This document shows, in pieces, positions 32,681-41,070 of a DNA stretch of 64,000 nucleotides. The notes under the pieces were generated by a model. The model had not been told where the DNA came from. It did not search any database and saw only the letters and a list, made by a program, of their open reading frames with translations. Location: contig NZ_CP054585.1 of assembly GCF_003721435.2 (NCBI RefSeq), forward strand, positions 1,674,001 through 1,738,000, given 5' to 3'. The number at the start of each line of letters is the position of its first letter. Within the stretch, counting starts at the first letter, position 1. This DNA is from Halorubrum sp. CBA1229 (GTDB taxonomy: Archaea; Halobacteriota; Halobacteria; Halobacteriales; Haloferacaceae). The position numbers and the translations under genes were made by a program.

Positions 32681-34990
32681 ATGACGGAGTCGCCGTCCCG
32701 CGTCGGCGTGCTCGCCGCGGGGGACCTCTCCGACGAACAGCGCGCCGCGTTCGAGTGGCTCGACGCTCGCGAAGGGGTTGCCGCCGAGGTCGTCCCGCTC
32801 GTCGCCGGTCCGTCCGGCGGCGACCGCGACGGCCCGTTCCGCCGGTTCGACGTCCTCTGGTGGCACCGCGCGGCGCCGCTCCACGACGCGGATCCCCTCG
32901 GGGACGCGGCGGCCGCGATCGACGACTTCCTCGCCGACGGCGGCGGGCTCCTCCTGACGCTCCGAGCGATGGCCTCGGTCGACCGGCTCTCCGTGGAGTC
33001 GGTCCCCCCGGACCGGGTCGGTACCGAGTCCCTCGCCGAACCGACCGGCGTCCTGTGGCGGTCGCTCTACGCCGACCACCCGGCGCTGGCGTCGCTAGAG
33101 GGGCTCCGACACCCGCTCCGCGACCGCGGCACTGTCCCGGCGGTGCGGTACGAGCGGGTGCTCCCCGAGCGCGGCGAGGCGCTCGCCTCGACCGTCCGCG
33201 GCGGCGGGGCCGTCCCCGACGAGGTGACCGCGGTCTCGTGGGCCGCCGACGACGGCGGCGCGGTCCTCGGCCTCGGCGCGCCCGTCCTGTTCGCCGACCC
33301 GCCCGCGGCGGCGGACGACCCGGCGGCCGACCGGCTCGCCGAGACGCGCGACCGGCTCGTCGCCGGCTGCCTCCGGAGCCTCGCCGTCGATGACGGGACG
33401 CCCGCCCGCCCGACCGACGCGGCCGACATGCGCCGCCTCCGCGAGCGCGTCGCCGACGCCGGCGAAGACGGTCCCGGCGGGCGACCGAAGTACCACCTCA
33501 CCCCGCCGGCGAACTGGCTGAACGACCCGAACGGGCTGATCCGATGGGACGGTCGGTACCACGTCTTCTACCAGTACAACCCCGGCGGTCCGTACCACAA
33601 CACCATCCACTGGGGCCACGCCGTCAGCGACGACCTCGTGACGTGGTCCGACGAGCCGGTCGCGCTCTCGCCGTCGCCCGACGGCCCCGACCGCGACGGC
33701 TGCTGGTCGGGCTGCGCAGTCGACGACGACGGCATCCCGACGCTGCTGTACACGGGGGGGAACGGCCGCGACCAGCTCCCCTGTCTCGCGACGACCGACG
33801 ACCCCGGGCTCCGGACGTGGAACAAGTACGACGGGAACCCGGTCATCGAGTCGCCGCCGACCGACCTCGACGTGCTCGAGACCGAGCACTGGCGCGCCGA
33901 GTTCCGCGACCACAACGTCTGGCGCGAGGACGGGCGCTGGCATCACCTCATCGGTACCGGGCTCGCCGACGGCGGCGGCGCGGCCCTGCTGTACACCGGC
34001 GAGACGCTCACCGAGTGGCGGTACGAAGGTCCCCTGCTCACCGGCGGTCCCGACGCCGGCGCGGTGTGGGAGTGCCCCGAGCTGCTGGACCTGGGCGACC
34101 GCCGGATCCTCCACGTCTCCGACTACGAGAACGTCGTCTACTTCCTCGGCGACGTCGTCGACGGCGGGTTCGAGGTCGAGTCCGAGGGGTTACTCGACCA
34201 CGGCGACTTCTACGCGCCGCAGTCGCTGAGGGACGCGAAGGGCGACGGCGCCGCGGGGGGAGACGGCGCCGAGGGCAACGACGACCCTGCGGGCGACGGC
34301 GCCGCGGGCGGTGACGACCCCGCGGGCGGCGACGCGGAGGGCGACGAGGCGACCGACCGGACGCTCACGTGGGGGTGGCTCCCCGAGGCCCGCGACGTCG
34401 AGGCGCAGTGGGAGGCCGGCTGGTCCGGGGCGCTCTCGCTCCCGCGCGTCATCGAGGCCGGTCCCGACGGTACGATCCGACAGCGTCCGGCCGACGAGGT
34501 GACCGAGCTCCGGACCGAGCGCCTCGCCGCCGGGGCGACCCTGGACCTCTCGCCCGGCGACCGCCGACGGCTCGACGTCTCCAGCGCGGCGATCGAGATC
34601 GAGGCGGAGATCGCGCTCGACGACGCTGACGCCGTCGAGCTGTCGGTGTTCGAGACGCCCGACCGGGCCGAGCGCACGCCGATCCGCTACGAGCGCGACG
34701 GCACGCTCTCCGTCGACCGGGCGCCGTCGAGCGACGACCGCCGCGCGTTCGCCGACCCCCAGTCGATGCCGGTCCCGCCGCACGACGAGCCGCTCTCGCT
34801 CCGGGTCTTCCTCGACCGGTCCGTGGTCGAGATATACGCGAACGGCCGGCACTGCCTGACGAGCCGGGTGTACCCGACCCGCGACGACGCGGTCGGAGTC
34901 TCGGCCGTCGCGGAGGGCGGCCGGGCGTCGATTTCGTCGCTGTCGGCGTGGGCGATGGGCGAGGCGATGCCGACCGGCGGTTCCGACTGA
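32681..34990 (+). CDS. GH32 fructan/sucrose hydrolase with N-terminal GATase-like domain
   Basis: 769 residues. Residues 1-245 form a class I amidotransferase/ThuA-like domain (RVGVLAAGDLSDEQ...DVLWWHRAAPLHDA...LADGGGLLLTLRAM). GH32 five-bladed propeller follows: WLNDPNG with nucleophile D282, FRDHNVW where most family members have RDP (R409, D410), and WECPELLDLG with acid/base E464. A C-terminal beta-sandwich (about 600-769) ends ...VVEIYANGRHCLTSRVYP. An acidic Gly/Ala/Asp-rich insert (about 522-560) interrupts it. No signal peptide, so hydrolysis of sucrose or fructo-oligosaccharide should be cytoplasmic. Convergent with GH68; stops 4 nt apart. Confidence 0.92.
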   Translation: MTESPSRVGVLAAGDLSDEQRAAFEWLDAREGVAAEVVPLVAGPSGGDRDGPFRRFDVLWWHRAAPLHDADPLGDAAAAIDDFLADGGGLLLTLRAMASVDRLSVESVPPDRVGTESLAEPTGVLWRSLYADHPALASLEGLRHPLRDRGTVPAVRYERVLPERGEALASTVRGGGAVPDEVTAVSWAADDGGAVLGLGAPVLFADPPAAADDPAADRLAETRDRLVAGCLRSLAVDDGTPARPTDAADMRRLRERVADAGEDGPGGRPKYHLTPPANWLNDPNGLIRWDGRYHVFYQYNPGGPYHNTIHWGHAVSDDLVTWSDEPVALSPSPDGPDRDGCWSGCAVDDDGIPTLLYTGGNGRDQLPCLATTDDPGLRTWNKYDGNPVIESPPTDLDVLETEHWRAEFRDHNVWREDGRWHHLIGTGLADGGGAALLYTGETLTEWRYEGPLLTGGPDAGAVWECPELLDLGDRRILHVSDYENVVYFLGDVVDGGFEVESEGLLDHGDFYAPQSLRDAKGDGAAGGDGAEGNDDPAGDGAAGGDDPAGGDAEGDEATDRTLTWGWLPEARDVEAQWEAGWSGALSLPRVIEAGPDGTIRQRPADEVTELRTERLAAGATLDLSPGDRRRLDVSSAAIEIEAEIALDDADAVELSVFETPDRAERTPIRYERDGTLSVDRAPSSDDRRAFADPQSMPVPPHDEPLSLRVFLDRSVVEIYANGRHCLTSRVYPTRDDAVGVSAVAEGGRASISSLSAWAMGEAMPTGGSD

Positions 34991-34994
34991 CGGG

Positions 34995-36401
34995 TCAGTT
35001 CGCGTCGTCGCCGTCGCCAGCGCTCCTCCCGTCCCCGCCGCCGTCGAGAGCGCTCCCGCTCGCGCCGTCGACGAACGCCGCGTACCCGCCGGCCGCGCCG
35101 CCCTCGCGGATCTCGCCGGGGAGCGCGTCGCCGGCCGGGAGGTCGGACCCGTCGGCGGGCGGGAGCGGCTCGTCCGGGGTCGGGATCCGCCACGCGGCGA
35201 GGGCGCCGAGCAGTCGGGTCCGGTCGCCGTCGACCGCCAGCCGGAGCGTCGGCGCGAGCGTCCCGCCGAACCGGTCGCGCTGGTCGGCCTCCGGGAGGTC
35301 CGCGATCGCGTCCAGCGAGTCACCGGAGAAGTCGTGGTAGTTGAGGAAGCTCTGGACGAGCACCTCCTCCTCGTGCGCGAACGCCATCCACGAGTACGCC
35401 TGGAACGGCGCCTCCGGCGGGTTCGTGGCGACGAGCCCCGAGTCGTTCAGCGGGCGGTACTCGCCCCCGAACTCGTCGGCGACGAAGCCGTACAGGCCGT
35501 CGGGCCCGGTCACGCCCGGCGCGAACGTGTGGACGTGGCTGCAGACGAACAGGTAGTAGCGCCCGTCGGCGACGACGACGTGGGGGCGCTCGAGTTCCTG
35601 GTTCACCTCGACCGCGTCCAACAGCGGCGGCCGGAGCTCCCACGAGAGGGGGTCGCCGTCGGGCGAGACCGCGACGCCGACGCAGCCGTTGAACTCCCGT
35701 CGCTCGCTCGTCTCCGGGTCGTCGCCCGGTCGCTCGGGCGCCGGCGCGTTCGCCTCGAACAGCAGGTGCGTCTCGCCCGTCGCCGGGTCCTCGAAGAACC
35801 ACGGGTCGCGGAAGGTGTAGATCATCCCCCGCGAGTCGGCCTCGGTCTCGTACCAGTCGCCGTCGGGCGTCAACAGGGTCTCGTGGGTCCACGGCCCCGA
35901 GAGCTCGATTCCCTCGGCCGACGCGGTCACGGTTCCGCCGTGCGCGACCGCGATCCGCTGGGTGTACGTCATCTCGTCGGCGGTCTCGTCGCCGGCGGCG
36001 GTGTAGTAGAGGTAGACGTCGCCGTCGTCGTACAGCGCGGAGCCGGCCCACTGGCGCTGGCCGAGCGCGCCCCCGTCGAAGACGGGGCCCGCGTCGCGCC
36101 AGGTCTCGCCGTCGGCGGAGTAGAAACACCGGATCTCGGCCACGTCGTGTCGCTTCCCGGGCAGGAGGTCGGCCGGCGCCGTCAGCGAGAAGGCGAGTCG
36201 GTACCCGTCGACGTCGGCGATCTCGCCATGTCGGTCCCGGAGCAGCCACGTGTCCCAGACGTGGAGCTCCGGAAACGGATCGACTTCCGGCGGGCCGGCC
36301 GCCGGCGCGACGTTCCCGTGCCGGCGCTCGATGGACGCGGCCTGCGCTCTCGTCCATCGCGGGCGAGGGGAGCGACCGTCGCTCCCCGACGTCTCGTGCA
36401 T
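34995..36401 (-). CDS. GH68 fructosyltransferase (levansucrase-like)
   Basis: 468 residues. GH68 catalytic triad is visible: VWDTW with nucleophile D50, FRDPWFFED with D199, and QELERPHV with acid/base E271. Family enzymes split sucrose and either build levan or release fructose. Most are exported, but no Tat or Sec signal is present and the protein begins with a short basic stretch, so activity may be intracellular. An acidic Gly/Asp/Ser C-terminal tail (about 430-468) is disordered. The promoter overlaps a TrmB-like palindrome half. Confidence 0.92.
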   Translation of the reverse strand: MHETSGSDGRSPRPRWTRAQAASIERRHGNVAPAAGPPEVDPFPELHVWDTWLLRDRHGEIADVDGYRLAFSLTAPADLLPGKRHDVAEIRCFYSADGETWRDAGPVFDGGALGQRQWAGSALYDDGDVYLYYTAAGDETADEMTYTQRIAVAHGGTVTASAEGIELSGPWTHETLLTPDGDWYETEADSRGMIYTFRDPWFFEDPATGETHLLFEANAPAPERPGDDPETSERREFNGCVGVAVSPDGDPLSWELRPPLLDAVEVNQELERPHVVVADGRYYLFVCSHVHTFAPGVTGPDGLYGFVADEFGGEYRPLNDSGLVATNPPEAPFQAYSWMAFAHEEEVLVQSFLNYHDFSGDSLDAIADLPEADQRDRFGGTLAPTLRLAVDGDRTRLLGALAAWRIPTPDEPLPPADGSDLPAGDALPGEIREGGAAGGYAAFVDGASGSALDGGGDGRSAGDGDDAN

Positions 36402-36422
36402 ACGCTCTCTCCGCGACGAACC

Positions 36423-36436
36423 GAATAAAACCTTTT
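36423..36436. promoter_or_regulatory. GH68 promoter with a partial palindrome
   Basis: On the minus strand GGTTTTATT lies 23-31 nt before ATG 36401, a TATA box for a leaderless GH68 transcript. The plus-strand sequence AATAAAACCTTTTC is a degenerate version of the perfect palindrome at 36526, so one regulator may bind both. Confidence 0.5.
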
Positions 36437-36451
36437 CAGTCGGGACGGCGC

Positions 36452-36496
36452 CGTGGTGTCGCTTCCGGTATCGGCGTGGTGTCGCTTCCGGTATCG
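36452..36496. repeat. 22-nt direct repeat between the GH68 and trmB promoters
   Basis: CGTGGTGTCGCTTCCGGTAT plus CG occurs at 36452-36473 and 36475-36496, identical, one base apart. It could be a tandem regulator site or a replication-slippage duplication. Confidence 0.85.
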
Positions 36497-36525
36497 CCCG
36501 CGTCGCGCTCCCGCTCTATCGCGGA

Positions 36526-36541
36526 AATAAAACGTTTTATT
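36526..36541. promoter_or_regulatory. Perfect 16-bp palindrome over the trmB promoter
   Basis: AATAAAACGTTTTATT is a perfect palindrome whose right half (TTTTATTA, 36535-36542) is the TATA box for a transcript starting near 36563. A regulator binding here would block TBP, the autoregulation pattern known for TrmB proteins. Confidence 0.6.
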
Positions 36542-36562
36542 ACAGCCGTGGTAGTCCTAGTC

Positions 36563-36694
36563 ATGGCAAGAGGACGGACCGATCGAAACCAACCGAACCG
36601 TGCCCCGGTCTGGCGATCGCCTCCGATTCACGTCGCGGTCGACCGCGCGGAGGGGACCGTCACGGGGCGACGACCGACCGACGGTGAGGGATGA
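36563..36694 (+). CDS. Possible 43-aa leader ORF upstream of trmB
   Basis: ATG 36563 is at the predicted transcription start of the trmB promoter (TATA centred about 24 nt upstream). The frame (MARGRTDRNQPNRAPVWRSP...) ends in TGA overlapping the trmB ATG (ATGA). It is basic, unlike typical haloarchaeal proteins, and I recognise no family, so it may be a coupling leader rather than a functional protein, or chance. Confidence 0.35.
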   Translation: MARGRTDRNQPNRAPVWRSPPIHVAVDRAEGTVTGRRPTDGEG

Positions 36695-37770
36695 GAGTGG
36701 ACCGCGCAGAACTCACAGAGACGCTGGAGGACGCCGGCCTCTCGCCGTATCAGGCCGACGCCTACGTCACCGTGCTGGAGCTCGGCGCCGCCCCGGTCAC
36801 GCGGGTCGCCGACGCCAGCGGGGTGCCCGACCCGCGGATCTACGACGTGTTGCGCGACTTGGAGAGCGCCGGCTACATCGAGACGTACGAGCAGGAGTCG
36901 CTGTACGCCCGCGCGAACAGCCTCGACGAGATCACCGAGGACCTCCGGACGCGCGCGAGTCGGTTCACCGCGGCGACCGAGGAGATCGAGCGCCGCTGGA
37001 ACGAGCCCTCCGTCGAGCAGTCGACCGTCAGCATCGTCACCCGGTTCGAGACGGTGATCAAGAACGCCGACGAGTTCATCCGCGAGGCCGAGACGCAGGT
37101 GAACGTCTCGCTCGGCGTCGAGCACTTCGAGCGGCTGCGCCCGGCGCTTCAGGCGGCCACCGAGCGCGGCGTCCGCGTCAACCTCTCGATCCACACCCCG
37201 GACGGCGACACCGAGGCGCTCCCGGACGCCGACGACCTCGCCGAGGTCTGCTCCGAGGCCCGTCACCGCCGGCTCCCCTCCCCGTTCGTGGTGATCGTCG
37301 ACCGGACGAAGACCTGCTTCGCGCCCCACGCGGGCTCGACCAACGAGTACGGCGTGCTCGTCGACGACCGCACGCACACGTACGTGTTCCACTGGTACTT
37401 CCTGACGACCCAGTGGGACTCGTGGAAGCCGATCTACACGGTTCGCGACGACGAGCCGCCGATCGACTACATCGACATCCGGTACTGCGTCCGGGACGTC
37501 GCGCCGCTCCTCCGCGACGGGGCGACCGTCCGGATCCGAATCGAGGGGACCGACACCGAGAGCGGCGCCGACCGCGTCGTCGAGGGCGTCCTCTCGGACG
37601 TCGTGGTCACCGGCGACGACGACGCGGTCGGCGCCGACACCGTCGCCAGCTACGGCGGCCGGGTCGGGCTCATCGTCGAGACCGACGACGGCCCCGTCGA
37701 GGTCGGCGGCTGGGGCGCGATGGTCGAGGCCGTCGAGGCCCACCGGATCACGGTCGTCAGCGTCGACTGA
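36691..37770 (+). CDS. TrmB-family sugar-responsive transcriptional regulator
   Basis: 359 residues. N-terminal winged helix (residues 1-80: LTETLEDAGLSPYQADAYVTVLELG...YDVLRDLESAGYIETYEQ), a coiled-coil linker (about 85-120), and the C-terminal TrmB sugar-binding domain (about 125-359). TrmB proteins bind promoters and release or change mode on sugar binding. Between the GH68 promoter and the ABC-importer operon, it is the obvious local regulator. The ATG overlaps the stop of a short upstream frame. Confidence 0.93.
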   Translation: MRVDRAELTETLEDAGLSPYQADAYVTVLELGAAPVTRVADASGVPDPRIYDVLRDLESAGYIETYEQESLYARANSLDEITEDLRTRASRFTAATEEIERRWNEPSVEQSTVSIVTRFETVIKNADEFIREAETQVNVSLGVEHFERLRPALQAATERGVRVNLSIHTPDGDTEALPDADDLAEVCSEARHRRLPSPFVVIVDRTKTCFAPHAGSTNEYGVLVDDRTHTYVFHWYFLTTQWDSWKPIYTVRDDEPPIDYIDIRYCVRDVAPLLRDGATVRIRIEGTDTESGADRVVEGVLSDVVVTGDDDAVGADTVASYGGRVGLIVETDDGPVEVGGWGAMVEAVEAHRITVVSVD

Positions 37771-37871
37771 CCGGGTAGACGGCGCTCGTTTTCGTCGGGT
37801 TGAAGAAGGGATCCGCAACGAGGTTCGGCCGCGACGCCCGCTCTCGCGAGCGCGCGGGCGACCGGGGTCGC

Positions 37872-38999
37872 CTACTCCAGCGAGTGGGTGATCGCGTCGC
37901 CGCTCGCCCGGTCGAACAGGTGGACGTTCTCGCGGTCCATCACGATCCGGACGTCATCGCCCTCCTCGATGGTCGTGTCGGGCGCGAGGTTGATGAGGAG
38001 CTGCCCCTCGCCGCGACCCTCGGCGCTCGCCTCGACGTCGCGGTCGAACAGCAGGTAGGCGTTCACCTCCTTCCCCATCGGCTCGATGACGTCGACCACG
38101 GCGTCGAACGCCTTCGTCGGCGAGGCCGCCTTCCGGGAGTCCTCCGCTAAGAACACGTCCTCGGGGCGAATCCCGACCGTGAGATCCTGTCCCGGCGTGA
38201 CCCCGTGGGTCTCGGGGTCGAAGTCGATCTGCGTGTACTCGGACTCGAAGCCGCCGTCGATGACCTCCCCTTCGAGGAAGTTCATCGCTGGCGATCCGAT
38301 GAAGCCGGCGACGAACAGGTTCGCCGGCTCGTTGTAACACTCCAGCGGCGGCGCCACCTGCTGGAGCACGCCGCCGTCGATGACGGCGATGCGGTCGGAC
38401 ATCGTCATCGCCTGCGCCTGGTCGTGCGTGACGTAGATGATCGTCGTGTCCAGCTCGCGGTGGAGCCGCTGGAGCTGGGTGCGCATGTGGACCCGGAGCT
38501 CCGCGTCGAGGTTCGCCAGCGGCTCGTCCATCAGGAACGCGCCGGGGTTCCGGACGATGGCGCGGGCGATGGCGACGCGCTGTCGCTGTCCCCCCGACAT
38601 CTCCTTGGGCATCCGGTCCATCATCCCCTCCAGTTGGACGATGTCGGCCGCCTCCTGAACGCGCCGGTCGATCTCCTCTTGGTCGTACTTCCGGAGCCGG
38701 AGCCCGAAGGAGATGTTGTCGTACACGTCCATGTGCGGGAACAGCGCGATGTTCTGGAACACCATGGAGATCCCCCGGTCCTTCGGCGGGAGATCCGTCA
38801 CGTCGCGCCCGCCGATCTCTATCGTTCCCTCGGTGGGGAGCGTGAGCCCGGCGATCGTCTCCATCGTGGTCGACTTCCCGCAGCCGGAGGGGCCGACGAA
38901 GGTGACGAACTCGCCGTCCTCGATCTCCAGGCTCATGTTGTCGACCGCCGTTACGTCCTCGTACCGTTTCGTGATTCCCTCTAGTTTGACTGATGCCAT
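37872..38999 (-). CDS. Carbohydrate ABC transporter ATPase (MalK/UgpC type)
   Basis: 375 residues. Walker A GPSGCGKST (about 36-44), signature MSGGQRQRVAIARA, Walker B FLMDEPLANLD and the switch VTHDQ are complete. C-terminal OB-fold regulatory domain (about 240-375) is the MalK type (TVGIRPEDVFLAED). It energises the two permeases encoded just upstream in the same transcript; ATG 38999 is 2 nt from the preceding stop. Substrate probably sucrose or a fructo-oligosaccharide by context. Confidence 0.95.
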   Translation of the reverse strand: MASVKLEGITKRYEDVTAVDNMSLEIEDGEFVTFVGPSGCGKSTTMETIAGLTLPTEGTIEIGGRDVTDLPPKDRGISMVFQNIALFPHMDVYDNISFGLRLRKYDQEEIDRRVQEAADIVQLEGMMDRMPKEMSGGQRQRVAIARAIVRNPGAFLMDEPLANLDAELRVHMRTQLQRLHRELDTTIIYVTHDQAQAMTMSDRIAVIDGGVLQQVAPPLECYNEPANLFVAGFIGSPAMNFLEGEVIDGGFESEYTQIDFDPETHGVTPGQDLTVGIRPEDVFLAEDSRKAASPTKAFDAVVDVIEPMGKEVNAYLLFDRDVEASAEGRGEGQLLINLAPDTTIEEGDDVRIVMDRENVHLFDRASGDAITHSLE

Positions 39000-39001
39000 G
39001 G

Positions 39002-40054
39002 TTACTCCTTGACCGCCCCCGTGGTGAGTCCGCTCACGATCTTCTCCTGTGCGACGACGACGAGGATGGCGACCGGCAGCACCGCGATGATGCTGGCGGC
39101 CGCCATGAGGTTGTACAGCACCTCGAACTCGCCCTGGAACCGCAGTATCCCTTCGAGCATCGGCGCCCAGTTGCCCGGCCGCCCGTCGGTCATCAGCGAG
39201 CTGAAGAAGTACTCGTTGTACACCGAGATGAACGTCAACACCCCCGCGGTCGCGACGCCCGGCGCCGACAGCGGGACGATAACGCGGAACAGCGCGCCGA
39301 TCCGCGTCGTCCCCTCGACCCGGGCCGCGTCCTCCAGCCCGTCGGGGATCTGCGAGTAGAACGTCATCAGGATGAATATCGACAGCGGCAGGAAGATCGC
39401 CGACAGCGGGATGAAGATCGCGTACGGGGTGTTGTACAGCGACCCGGCGGATATCAGCGGCCGCAACACGTCGACGTTGGTGTTGAACAGCCGGTTCAGC
39501 GGGATGAAGAACGCCGCCGGCGGGAAGAAGGACGTGACGAGCACCAGGAGTAGCATCACGTTGCGCCCGCGGAACCGGAGGCGGCCGAACACGTAGCCGG
39601 CGAGGCTCCCCACGAGCAGCACCGCCACGGTCGCGATCGTCGCGATCAGGAAGCTGTTGAACACGTACCGGTGGAACGGCAGCGTGGTGAACACCTCGAT
39701 GAACGCCGCCGGGTTGAAGCCGGCCGGGAGGAACACGCCCACCTCGGAGAGGTTGTTCCGCGGCGTCACCGCGACGACGAACAGCCAGTAGAACGGGAAC
39801 AGCGTCGTGACGAGGAAGAAGATCGTCGCGACGTAGAACGACGCCCGGTACGCGCGGTCCGGATTGGTGATCATCTTCGCGGCCCACGCCTCGATCAAGC
39901 CCCGGTCGAGCTCCGGTTCGTCGGCGGTCGGGTCGGCGACCGGCTGATCGACCGTCTCGGCGTCGGCGACCCCGCCGTCGGGGACGGCGTCGACGGCAGT
40001 CTCGTCCGCGACGGGCTCCGACTCGTCCCCCGTCTCGCTCGGGCGGTCGGTCAT
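39002..40054 (-). CDS. Carbohydrate ABC transporter permease (MalG type)
   Basis: 350 residues. An acidic cytoplasmic N-terminal extension (1-65) precedes six transmembrane helices beginning about residue 75 (ASFYVATIFFLVTTLFPFYWLFVVAV). The EAA loop is EDAARVEGTTRIGALFRVIVPLSAPG. It forms the membrane pore with the next-listed permease. The start overlaps the preceding gene's stop by 4 nt. Confidence 0.93.
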   Translation of the reverse strand: MTDRPSETGDESEPVADETAVDAVPDGGVADAETVDQPVADPTADEPELDRGLIEAWAAKMITNPDRAYRASFYVATIFFLVTTLFPFYWLFVVAVTPRNNLSEVGVFLPAGFNPAAFIEVFTTLPFHRYVFNSFLIATIATVAVLLVGSLAGYVFGRLRFRGRNVMLLLVLVTSFFPPAAFFIPLNRLFNTNVDVLRPLISAGSLYNTPYAIFIPLSAIFLPLSIFILMTFYSQIPDGLEDAARVEGTTRIGALFRVIVPLSAPGVATAGVLTFISVYNEYFFSSLMTDGRPGNWAPMLEGILRFQGEFEVLYNLMAAASIIAVLPVAILVVVAQEKIVSGLTTGAVKE

Positions 40055-41058
40055 GCGACACCCCCCTCGCTGTCGCGCAGCGCGAGCAGGTACAACACGA
40101 CGAATCCGCTGATGACGACGGCGGTCAGGAACGCGACGGCGGAGGCCGTCGCCCAGCGCCGGCTGTTCTGGAGCGCGATGATCACGAGACAGGTCAGCGA
40201 CGGCACGGTCTCACAGCCCGCCGTGGCGTCGATGAGCCCGTAGATCCGCATCGCGTCCATCGTCCGGAACAGCATCGCGACGAGCAGCGCCGGCGCCACG
40301 AGCGGCAGGGTGATGTACCGGAACCGCTGCCAGGGCGAGGCACCCGACACCTCCGCGACGTCGTAGAGCCCGCGGTCGATGCTCTGAAGCCCCGCCAAGA
40401 TGAGCAGCGCCATGAACGCCGTCGTCTTCCAGATGTCGGCGACGAGCACGATTAAAAAGGAGTCCGTGCTGCTCGACAGCGGATTGTCGCCGAACACCCC
40501 GAGCCACTGCATGAACTCGGTCCCGAACCCGATGGTCGGGTTGAAAAGCAGGAAGAAGATCATCCCCTGGATGACGATGGGGATGGCCCACGGGATGATG
40601 ATCGACACGCGGACCCAGCGGCGACCGTAGAAGTCCTGGTCGAGCACCAGGGCCTGCCCGAACCCGATCGTCGTCTCGAACAGGACGCTGACGATCGCGA
40701 ACGCCAGCGTGACGAACAGCGCCTGCTGCAGGAACGGCGCCCCGAACGTGACGAACGGGAACGAGTCCGTGGTGGATATCGAGATGAACTGCTGGGTGAA
40801 GTTCGTGTCGCCGGTCAGCAGGTCGACGTAGTTGTCGAGGCCGATGAACTCGCCGAACGGGTCGGCGGACGCGACGGCGTCGGCGAGCAGCGAGAAGCGG
40901 AACGTCTCGATCAGCGGGTAGAAGGCGACGAGCGCGAGCAGCGCGAACGCAGGGATCAGCAGGACGTAGGCGTACACCTCCTCGCTCTGCGTCTCCAGCC
41001 AGTTGAGCGGGCGGGCGAGCAGCGATCCCCCCTCGTCCGCTCGCGTGTCGGTTGACAT
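40051..41058 (-). CDS. Carbohydrate ABC transporter permease (MalF type)
   Basis: 335 residues, six predicted membrane helices starting about residue 27 (VYAYVLLIPAFALLALVAFYPLIETF). The EAA loop is YDVAEVSGASPWQRFRYITLPLVAP. MalF-type partner of the MalG-type permease. Located 12 nt after the solute-binding protein gene, in the same operon. Confidence 0.93.
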   Translation of the reverse strand: MSTDTRADEGGSLLARPLNWLETQSEEVYAYVLLIPAFALLALVAFYPLIETFRFSLLADAVASADPFGEFIGLDNYVDLLTGDTNFTQQFISISTTDSFPFVTFGAPFLQQALFVTLAFAIVSVLFETTIGFGQALVLDQDFYGRRWVRVSIIIPWAIPIVIQGMIFFLLFNPTIGFGTEFMQWLGVFGDNPLSSSTDSFLIVLVADIWKTTAFMALLILAGLQSIDRGLYDVAEVSGASPWQRFRYITLPLVAPALLVAMLFRTMDAMRIYGLIDATAGCETVPSLTCLVIIALQNSRRWATASAVAFLTAVVISGFVVLYLLALRDSEGGVA

Positions 41059-41070
41059 TCTCGGTTCCTC

